32,156 bases of DNA from Scenedesmus sp. ARA3. Lineage: Eukaryota > Chlorophyta > Chlorophyceae > Sphaeropleales > Scenedesmaceae. Of this stretch, positions 1-9,200 are shown piece after piece (positions within the stretch are counted from its first letter, which is position 1; each line of letters starts with the position of its first letter). Location of the stretch: assembly GCA_004335835.1 (NCBI GenBank), contig RWJK01001808.1, forward strand, positions 5,656 to 37,811, read 5' to 3'. Position numbers and translations under genes: made by a program. The notes beneath the pieces were generated by a model that was given only the letters and a program-made list of their open reading frames with translations, had not been told where the DNA came from and searched no databases.

Positions 1-207
1 ACGCTTCACTTCAACACTGATATGACGGCTCTTCCATATGGGCATAAGCCCAGCTTTCACACGTTGCAATTTGGCAAGCATTTTGTCAAAATGCGTACTC
101 CAGTTGCATGCGTCGTTGAACCACAAACCAACGTAGCAATATTCTGAAACGACTGGCACAGGAGCGCCATTCCACACAATGCCAGAATCATGTGGAAGGG
201 TATCCTG
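1..207 (-). mobile_element. Non-LTR (LINE-type) retrotransposon fragment, RT C-terminal part
   Basis: The minus-strand frame is open from the window edge to a stop at 208-210 and encodes 69 residues. They include GAPVPVVSEYCYVGLWFND followed by WSTHFDKMLAKLQ and LMPIWKSRHIS. This matches the stretch after the catalytic motifs in LINE reverse transcriptases (the K/Y-Y-L/V-G-V/L-W-F block, then a helix with H..K.. and an LMP-type segment). The catalytic YADD region is not found further right, so the copy looks 5'-truncated or decayed near 208. The rest lies off the left edge. Family assignment is from motif memory only. Confidence 0.6.
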
Positions 208-1312
208 CTACATCAATGCAGCCCTTCATGCATGCAAGTGGTAACACACCAATTGGTGTGATTGCAAACATTGACATTAGCAACGCCTGACACAAAAAGT
301 ACTGGTGCAGGCCTGTCCGTCAGCTTTCATGGGCTTTCCTAGCAGTCCAACAGTTGCTCAGCTGCAGTTCTCAGCTCTCTGCTGTGGTGCAGCTGTGAGC
401 CGGCCCTGAACTCAGCTGCTAAGCTTGATGGGCAGGCTGCGCTCTGGAGTGTGGTGAGGGTTGACCAGCCTGCCTCTGGCCGTGTCTGTGGATGCAGGGC
501 TGCTGCAGATGCGGCTAGCTGGAGTGCGCAGGTTTGTGGATTCCTGCTCGACAGGGCGCCCCTGCTGCTACAGAACTGCCTGTCCTTCAGCTCCAAGCAG
601 AGCAGCCTGTGCACAAGCCTGCGTGCTGCCTGTCCTGCATCATGTGCGGGGCCTGCACGCTGCTGGTACAAAGGAACATCCATCCTGTGCCTACAGCTCT
701 CTTCTGACGTGAAGTCTGCATTCCGTACTTGCGAAGGACCCGCAAGAGCCTGCTCAGCAAGCACTCTGGCCCACGAAAGATTCAGCTGCAGCATGATGAG
801 GCTTTGGCGATGCGACTATAACCACTTTCATGTTCAACAATATGCAGCCAAGTTTCAAGTTGGTTTACTGACTCGTCACATCCTTGCACCACAGGACCGG
901 GCACATGCCGCAGCAGATGGTGTATTTTAACCTGCTGCAGACGCAATCGACTTCCAGTTGCAGATGTTTTTGTTGAAATGTGTCATTTTGTATCTCACTA
1001 ATGCTTGAAATTAGCGATTGCGCCAGTGTTTTCGTCCCGATATGCAAAAGTAGTCCGTGCTACGTCAGCAGCTCACCAGGCGTGTAATAGCTCACAGACA
1101 GTAATCAAACAGAATTATTTGAGATATTGTACACAATGCAGCTGAGAAGTGTACCACGGTTGCATCCGGGAGCAGGAGCTGGCCCTTGCTCCCGCCAAGG
1201 GCAGCTGCTGCCCAGCCTCAATCGACGAGGCGCCACCAGGCTTGTGACGAAGCCCGGGCTCAAGGTGAACAAACAAGTAATGATGTAGTTGTCACTAGCT
1301 GCCAGGTTCACG
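208..1312. other. Upstream intergenic region
   Basis: About 1.1 kb between the LINE fragment and the HPP gene. Open frames exist (for example 339-794 minus and 451-930 plus) but have no recognisable domain, no splice-supported continuation and overlap each other. A perfect 16-bp palindrome lies at 245-260. The promoter of the HPP gene should lie in the right part, but no convincing TATA box is visible. Confidence 0.5.
245..260. repeat. Perfect 16-bp palindrome
   Basis: CACACCAATTGGTGTG is its own reverse complement, with no spacer. It sits 35 bases beyond the truncated LINE fragment. It may be a dimeric protein-binding site or chance. Confidence 0.5.
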
Positions 1313-4011
1313 ATGTCCAGGTTCCTCTACGAGGCAGCTGCAGCAGCAGCTGCTGGACCAGGTGCCAGCAACAACACACTGCTCTGTGGCGCTACAAGCA
1401 ATGCCATGACAGCTGTCGTGAAAGATGTGTGGACATCACAGAACAGCTGAAACTGCTTCAAGGGTCATGATGCTCAAGCCAGCCATGCCACCACTGGTCC
1501 TGTTGGATTGCAACATCTTGCAGGTCCGGAGCCATGGTGCTGGCAGTTGGCCCATTGATGACTTTGAAGATGTAACAGGCAACCTTCGGCAGCGCAGCAG
1601 TGAGGCGCCCAGCGGTGTGAGCATGGCGCAGCTGCCGCTGAGCCAGCAGTCGCTGAACATGGCCTTCCACGTGCTGGACAAAGACAGGGACGGGCTCATC
1701 TCCGCAGCAGAGGCGTACAAGATGGTGGCGTTCTACCTGGTGAGACTGCAGCACCTGCAGCATCCCCACACAGTACTGGATGCAGGCATTGTGGCTAGAT
1801 GTGCAGCCTAAACAGCAGCATGTGGCGCTAGGAGGTGACGTAGTTGCTGTCAGCAAACGCCTAGTTGCAAGGCTGTGTGCATGTTTCTATCTGCCCGCAG
1901 GCACTGCAAGACCACAGCCCTTCTGCAGGCGCTGGAGTGCGGCCGCTGAGCTGGGACCAGCACCTGCTGGCCAGCATCAGCTCAGCGCGCAAGCTGGCAG
2001 GCAAGAGCTGGGCAGCGCTGGCGGCAGCTGCTGAGGCGTACGCAGCAGCCAAGCTGGCTGGCGGGCTGCAGAAGAGCCCGCCGCGCGCCTCCGACCTGCT
2101 GTGGGCTGGGCTGGGCATGGGCCTGGCCATGCTGGCGCTGGGGCTGCTGGTGCCGGCTGTCAGGACGTGGCCGGTGGTGGGGCAGTGGCATCAGCAGGTG
2201 GGCGATGCAGCAGCAGCGTGTCCCATCCCTTGTCATGTCAGCACGCATGGCAAGTGCAGCAATAGCTGCCAAGTGCGCACTTGTCATGGTCACCAGCTGC
2301 CATTGCTGTTAGGCAACAAGAGTGCATTGTTGCCTACCAACTGCTGCTGTGTTCGTCTGTAGTTGATGCTTCAACCCAGGGTGTGAATTTGGTTCATCAA
2401 TCCACCTGAATGCATCCTCACGTGTGATTGCGATGCTGCTGCTGCTGCTCCTGTGATGGACAGGGCTTGCCGTTGCTGCTTGGATCCTTTGGGACGTTTG
2501 CCATCCTGCTCTTCGGCAGGCCTGAGGCGGACGCGGTGCGCCTGTGGCCGCTGCTGGGTGGGCAGTTGGGTGCCACCGCCATCGCCATGGTCATCATCCA
2601 GCTGTTTGGAGCCAACCTGCTGAGCCGCGCTGCCGCCATGGCCGCCACTGTGGTGTACATGATGTGGAGTGACACCATCCACCCACCCGGAGGTGAGCGG
2701 CGCGGCCCAAGGCAGGCAGGGGTGTGCAGGCGTGCGCTGACTGCTGAGCAATCTCTTGCATACTTGTTTGGTAGTCATGGTTCGCTAGACGTAAGCACCT
2801 GGCTGGCTATGATAGTGTGCAAGCTGGCAGCACCGCGTGCTCTTGTTGTAGCGGCGCAGACCCAGGCTAGATGGAGTAGGCATGCCGTTGCCTGGTGCTG
2901 AGCTCTGTGCTCGTTTGGTGGGTGCCCTGCAGGCGCGCTGGTGCTGATGGCCATGGGTGACAGCAGCATCCAGCACTTTGGCTGGCTGTACATGCTGTGG
3001 CCCAGCCTGCTGCTGTGCCTGGGAGTGATGCTGCCCATCTCAGCAGCAACCAACTGGCTGCGCCGCAACAGGCAGTTTGACTGGCCAGGATCAGGGGCTG
3101 CTGCAGCAGCAACGCTGCACCAGAAGCAGCAGGAGTGGCAGCAGCAGCAGCAGAAGAAGGATGAGATGATGCAGCGCCATGCAGCAGTAATGCTCAGCGA
3201 CCGCCTGCTGCTGCCCAGCCAGAAGCAGCTCAGCAGCAAATTTGTGGGCGCGCTGCAGCGCATGCTGGACGCACAGGCAGCGCGCCAGGCGCAGCAGCTG
3301 CAGGCGCAGCAGCACGCCGCCAGCCAGCCGCAGGGCGACGGCTTCAGGCAGGCCATGGACGACCTGCGCCAGCGCATGATCACGCCGCAGCCGCGCAGCC
3401 CAGAGAGCAGCGGCGGCGGCGCGGCACCAGCTGAGCAGCAGACGGCAGGGCAACAGCAGCAGCAGCAGCAGGAGGAGGCACAACAGTCATCAGCTGAAGC
3501 ATCAGCCGGCACCAGCAGCAGCAGCGCCAGCAACAGCGCCAGCGCCAGCAACAGCACCAGTGCCAGCAGCAGCAGCGCAGCAGCGCGTGTGCCGCGCAGC
3601 TCGTCCAAGCTGGAGGAGGCTGTGCGGCGGCGTCTGCGGCGCGAGGCTGACCGCAAGCTGGAGGACGACGCGCACCGCCAGGCGCTGTGGGGGCCCTGCC
3701 TGCCCGGGCTGGAGGCCTTTGAGAAGAAGCTGCAGCGCCTGCACGAGGAGCGGCTGCGGCGCCAGCGGCAGCAGCCTGCGCAGCAGCGCGCAGTGGGCGT
3801 GCCGGGTGCGTGGTCTCTGCGGCTGTACGATGTGCTGGGCTCCAACAGCTTTGATGAGGGCCAGCAGCAGCAGCAGCAGCAGCAGCAGAGCCAGGAGCTG
3901 CAGGTGAATGGCCGTCCTGCGTGGATGTACAGGTGGCGCAGCGACATCTCCAGTGTGCCTGGCGTGGGCGACCACGTGCTGGCGACAGACAGCTTTGCAC
4001 CCGACGAGTAA
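1313..4011 (+). CDS. EF-hand/HPP-family integral membrane protein
   Basis: Exons 1313-1417 (end uncertain; 1426 also keeps frame), 1524-1739, 1901-2197, 2464-2692 and 2933-4011 give about 641 residues. The ATG at 1313 is the first after an in-frame stop at 1286. Residues 87-98 (DKDRDGLISAAE) form a canonical EF-hand calcium loop with all D/E ligands. Hydrophobic segments lie near 174-195, 207-224, 235-255, 259-274 and 297-319. The signature HPP at 279-281, in TIHPPGGALVLMA, is rebuilt exactly across the last intron. HPP proteins are small multi-pass membrane proteins; cyanobacterial and plastid members move nitrite. After the last membrane span comes a tail of over 300 residues rich in Q, S and A, with charged coiled-coil-like helices (RRRLRREADRKLED) and a polyQ run at 3862-3888. 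The tail is intronless. Nitrite transport and plastid location are inference; the HPP assignment is firm. No in-window partner is evident. Confidence 0.9.
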
Positions 4012-6278
4012 GGACAAGGCAGGCGCAGCCAGGCTCGGCAGCTGCAGCACAGCACATGCCAGCCTGATGCCACAAACGCTGTGTGGCGGTTACAGCAAAA
4101 CAACAGAGCAGCAGCCTGCTCTGCTTACTGGATGGCGGCCATGACAGAACATGCAGCAGACCCTACACAGTTCTGTGGCACTGTTACTGCCGGTGTGACA
4201 CCAGCAGTTGTTCGCTCCAACCTTGATGTGGGTATGATGATGGTGTGCTTACCTGCTTTGTGTCCAGCAACAGCACGGTGTACCCAGTCGCAGTGCAGAC
4301 CCATGCGCTGGAAATATCTTCATCGTGTTTTGTACATATGCCACGTTGCAGCCAACATGTGCGCCATATGGTTGATATCATGCTGAAAAGCATGGGCTTT
4401 TGTTGTGCGATAAGCTCCACACTGCATTTTTCTGCCCCGTGTACAGGCAGCAATGCTAGATGCTATGTGTGTGCAGCGACACTCATTCCTGTCTGAGAAT
4501 CACGTTTTGATCTTTTTCATATGCCTCTGATCAGCTACACAATTTACAACAGTTGCACTGCACCAGGTTGAGCTCTCCTCCAAGGCTGCCAGCAGATCCG
4601 AGGTAGCAGGTGCAGCAGCATTGTGGAGGGTGGGTGAATGGGGTGGAGGGTGGGTGAATGGGGTGGAGGGTGGGTGAATGGGGTGGAGGGTGGGTGTAGG
4701 GCTGTGCGTGTCCTGGGCAGCGTCAGCAGTCAAGCCGCCGTCTGTGGCTATGGACTGCTGGCACTGAGCTGCTGGCGCGTCTGCAGCAACTGCAGCAATC
4801 TGTTTGTCACGGCATGTGTACATGTGTTTCTGGGGGAGTGCAGATGTCAAGTTGCAGCCTCGATCTCGTGAATCGAGTGACTGCAATGCAGCTCAGTTTC
4901 GAGGCATGTGTTTGGTTCTCTGGGCCCCATCAAAGTTGGCTGTTCTACTTTTGCAGTTTGGATCTGCAATACTCTTGTGATGAGATGACATGAGGCCGGC
5001 TACTTTTTGCAGTTGACCAAGCATGCCATCATGCTGCTTTTGTTGGGCTGGCAGGCATGCCTCTACATGACCACGTTGCAGTGCAGCAGGCTGTGGATCA
5101 CCCATCAGGACATAGCACCATTGATGGTGGTGAGCACATGCTGTTGGCACAAACCTGAACAATGACCATACGCCTGTCTTATCAGCTGTGTGTATGCCGT
5201 ATGCTGCAGCTGCGGTATCTAGCACACAGTTTTGGTCATCGAGATGATAAGTACTTCAACACATATCGCAATGGAATTGTTGTTACACACATGAGCAAAT
5301 GCCACTGGCATGACAACGCTAGAGTGCTTGGTATACGATGGAGATGCCAATCCTGCCTCAGCGAATGAAGAGTGCAAAGAGATAAACGTAAAGTAAACAC
5401 CACTTGAACTGATGTGAAGGCTCCAGCTGCCAACCAGGACCCGTGTGCTGCAGCAGACCCATACATATGCTGGAAGAGCACAACGGCAGCCGTCTCCGCC
5501 ACACATAAAGGGCAGGGGGCATGCATCCATGCTGCACACTGTGGCTCATCACAAACACAACATGAGCGCCATGGTGTTCGTGCCACACATCGTAGCCATT
5601 GGCCAGTGCGCTGTGCAAGGGAGAACCATGGCGAAAAAACAGCTCGCTTGCTGGCCTGCTGCACAGACAAGCATAGCAGCCTCTGATGCATGCCTTTGCT
5701 ACCGTTCATGAAATGCATGTGCTGGTCTATGCAAAACAATCAAAAGACATTCCAAGGTTCAATCAAGATGCAGCTGACTCTCACTGCTAATCTTTGCAGC
5801 CTGAAAAGAAGCGGCGCTCAAACAATCAAGTACCAGCAATGCTAGGATGGCTGCCGCCCAGCCGCCCCACGGCCACACGCCAACACAGCTGCTGCTGCTG
5901 TGAACAGCCTCTTCCCTGCACTCATGCATGCCCTGCCCCCCTTCCAGTGAAGCATGGAGAATGCAAGGCTTCCCAATGATGTCATGACTGCAAAGCCCGG
6001 GCAGTCAACCCCGGCTATACTTCAAATGTAATGCACACACAGCAGATACAAAAACACCCGCTTCACATCCCGTCACACAGCCTTGCACCAACAGCAACAG
6101 GTGGTGCCAGTGCCACCCAAGCCAACCGCAAGGCAAGTGTAACCTCGCGCTGACACTTGGGGCAGTCGCCCAATAACACACCATAAAAAACAACAACACC
6201 ACGCAGCAGCAGATGAACCAATGTGCTGCTGCTGGCTACAAACCACTACAACTGGCTGTGCCAGCACCGCCTGCGCAA
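4012..6278. other. Convergent intergenic region
   Basis: This 2.3 kb lies between the 3' ends of the HPP and PHD genes. It contains the 20-bp minisatellite at 4623-4696 and otherwise only low-quality open frames with no domain (for example 5236-5739 minus). No TGTAA is found just after the HPP stop. For the minus-strand gene a TGTAA occurs at 5283-5287, about 1 kb past its stop, so a long 3' UTR is possible. Much of this space may be untranslated 3' sequence of the two genes. Confidence 0.5.
4623..4696 (+). repeat. 20-bp G-rich minisatellite, 3.7 copies
   Basis: Unit GTGGAGGGTGGGTGAATGGG is repeated three times without mismatch, followed by a 14-base partial copy. The plus strand has closely spaced runs of three or four G separated by 1-5 bases, which meets the usual G-quadruplex pattern. 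Confidence 0.95.
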
Positions 6279-9200
6279 TCACAGCGGCCTGGCGCGAGGC
6301 TCAAAGTCCTGCTGCCTCCAGGGCCGCACCACATGGCTCACAGTCGTCTCCAGCAGCTCACCCAGCAGCTGGCAGTCAAATGCAGCCCGGTGCACCTCGC
6401 ACTGGCACTGCCCCGCGCCGCCCTGACTGGCGTGGCAGCCCAGCACCTGCTGCCGCGCCTGGTCGCCCGCCTGCCCGGCTGCCGCCGCGAATAGCTGCCG
6501 CGCTGCTGTCATGTGGTGGCTGGCGCTGTCCGCCAAGCTCTCAGGCAGCCCGCAGCCCACAAAGGCCAGCACGTTGCGCAGCTGCGCATCAGGCAGCAGC
6601 AGCGCACGCAGCGCCTGCTGCATCATCAGCGACTGGCGCACCAGCAGCTCGTGCACCGCGCACGGCGGCTCGCTGCCGCTGCTGCTGGCCAGCCACTCAG
6701 AGGCAGCGGTGAGCGCGTCCTCAAAGGCAGGCAGCAGCACGGCCTCGGCCTGCTCACGCTCCGCAAGCTCCTCGCTCTCGTCAGCCTCCACCTGCGGCTG
6801 CGCTTGGCCCTGCTGCTGTTGCTGCCGCTGCAGCTTGTGGACTGCCACTTGTTGCCGCAGCTGGAAGGAGCGGTGCAGTGCTGCAAACAGCACATGCATC
6901 AGCGAGGTGCTCTTGCCACTGCCGGCCTGCTGCTGTGCCGCGCTGCTGCAGGGCAAGCACAGCGCCGCCTGCCAGCCTGCAGGCGCCGCACGCACCAGCA
7001 ACAGCAGCTGCTGCAGCGCGGTGAGCCCTGCCGGCTGCCACTCCCAGCTGCCGCTGGCGCTCTCCCTGCCTGCCCTGGCCCGTGCCAGGCCCCACAGCGC
7101 ACCCCACAGCGCCTCGCCCACGCTGCCTGCCAGGTAGCGCATGTGCTCGCAGATGGAGCGCAGCTGCTCCAGCCGCTGCAGCGCAGCGGGCCCCGCTGCC
7201 GCCACCACTGCCGCCCCTGCTGCTGCCAGCATGGCTGTGCTGAGGTTGAGGTGGCTGGCGCTGCTGTCCTCCAGCGAGGCCTGCGCCAGCTGCAGCATGG
7301 CTTGCACCAGCTCCTGGCACTTGCCACGCAGCTCGCGCTGCTGCTGCTGCTGCTGCTGCGCTGCTGCTGCAGGGTCAGGCAGGCAGAAAGCACTAGCCAC
7401 GGAGTCCAGGCACAGCTGCACCACCACTGCCTGCTGCGGGCCCTGCTCCTGGCTGCCCAGCCTACACACCGCCTGCACCAGCTGCGCCACGCCCCGCTGC
7501 TCCAGCGCATCATACTCCCAGTGACGCTTGCTGGGCTGCGCGCCGCCGCTGCGCTGCGTCTCAGGCGACCAGAAGTCCAACTGCTGCTGCAACAGCCGCA
7601 CGTCGCCCGAGGTGATGGCCTGCACCAGGTGTGGCTGGATGCGCTCGTCAGCGGCCATCACGCGCAGCGCCACCACCAGCGGGCTCACCACGCCGCCCTG
7701 CACCTTCACCTTCTCCAGGCTCTGCAGCACCTGCTGCAGCAGCGCGTTCTTGTCATCCTGCTGCCGCGCTGCCTGGCCCGCAGGCTGCTGCTGCTGGTCC
7801 TGCTGGGGTGCATAGTCCCTGCCCAGCTGCAGCAGCTCCCCCGCCTCCAGCCGCTGGCGCTTGTGCTGCTTGCCGGCCGCGCCTGCACGCTCCGCTGCTG
7901 CTGCAGTGGACGTGACAGACACGTCGCTGCTGTTATCGGGCAGCACCGCCTCGCCCACCTCCAGCCAGCGCTTGCTGCCCGCCAGTGCTGCAGCGCGCCC
8001 GCCAACACCAGGGAAGGGCAGCCGCCCCAGGTCGCCGCCTGCTGCAGGCCCTGGCCGCTGTTGCTGCGGTGACTCGCGCTTGGCTGCTGCAGAGGACAGC
8101 AGCTGCAGCGCAAATGCAGCATCATCTTCGGCAGGCTGTGCAGGGCTGGGCAGCAGCCTCTTGCTGCGCGGCTGCTGCTGCTGCTGCTGCGCTCCGTAGG
8201 AGCCAAACCGCACACCAAAGTTGTAGTATGGGAACTGGGGCTGGTAGTCTGGGGAGGACAGCGGCGCTGCATGCTGCTGCTCTGCCACCTGCACTGGCGG
8301 CTGCCTGGCTGCCGCAGTTGCAAACGGGCCCGACAGTGGCAGCGTGTGCACCTGCGGCTGGTGCTGCTGCTGCTGCTGCTGGCGTGGCTGCTTGCTGCTC
8401 TGCACCAGCCTCACCAGCTCCTTCACGCTGACATTGCTGCCTGTGAGCCGCATCTCCTCAGTGCTGTGCCGCCTGCTGCTCTGGTTGGGCCGCGCATGCA
8501 CCTCAGCAGCCTGCCAGGTGCCAAACAGCCGCGCGCAGCCGGGCACCGTGCACTGCAGCTGCTGCTCCGCGCCGTGCGGCCCGGGTGGTGTGCAGCCCAC
8601 CACGCTGAAGCGCCCCTTGCTGCCCACAAAGTCGATGCGCAGGCCCTCGGGCAGCAGCGCATGGCGCAGCAGCGTGCGGCAGGTGAGGCTGGCCAGCGTC
8701 ATGCCGCGCGCTGTGACGCGCTCCAGCACCTGCTGCCGCACCTGCTGCACGTCCGCAGCCGGCGGCGCAGCCATGCCAGGCAGCGGCACGCACGCGCGCA
8801 CGCTGCCCTTGGCAGACTTGGCCGGCTGGCCGCTGCTGGCTGCTGCCGCCCCCGCTGCTGCTGCCATCTTGGCCTTGGCCTTGCGCCCCATGCCAAAGCC
8901 CGGCGCGCCCGCTGCAGTGCCTGCTGGCGGCAGGCGCACTGCAGCAGCAGCATCCCACGGCGTCTGCAGCAGCTGCTGCTGTTGCTGCTCGGAGCTGTCT
9001 GTGGCTGGTGTGGCATCATCCACGCCGTCATCGCTGCTGCTCCTGCTGCCCGCGCCGCCATCAGCCTCATCGTCATCCGGCTCACTGCTGCCACCCGCTG
9101 CTGGCGTGCCGCCAGAGTCTGTGATGCCAGCGTCGCTGCACACCAATGCTGCTGCTGCCATGCCGAGCGCCGCTGCGTGGGCATCAGCATCAGCATCAGC

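Noticed and set aside
339..930. Overlapping 151-codon minus and 159-codon plus frames
   Set aside because: They lie on opposite strands over the same DNA, without domain, splice support or start context.
2775..4103. 442-codon minus-strand frame opposite the HPP last exon
   Set aside because: Poly-Cys, poly-Leu and poly-Ser shadow of the Q/S/A-rich sense exon; crosses splice sites of the supported gene.
5236..5739. 167-codon minus-strand frame
   Set aside because: Composition rich in C, H, M and W as in random frames, no motif, overlaps several equally open frames.
6513..8072. 519-codon plus-strand open frame
   Set aside because: It is antisense to the PHD gene and made of L/Q/R/H-rich noise. 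CAG/GCN-rich coding keeps opposite frames free of stops. The same applies to 8344-9669 and 8271-9212.
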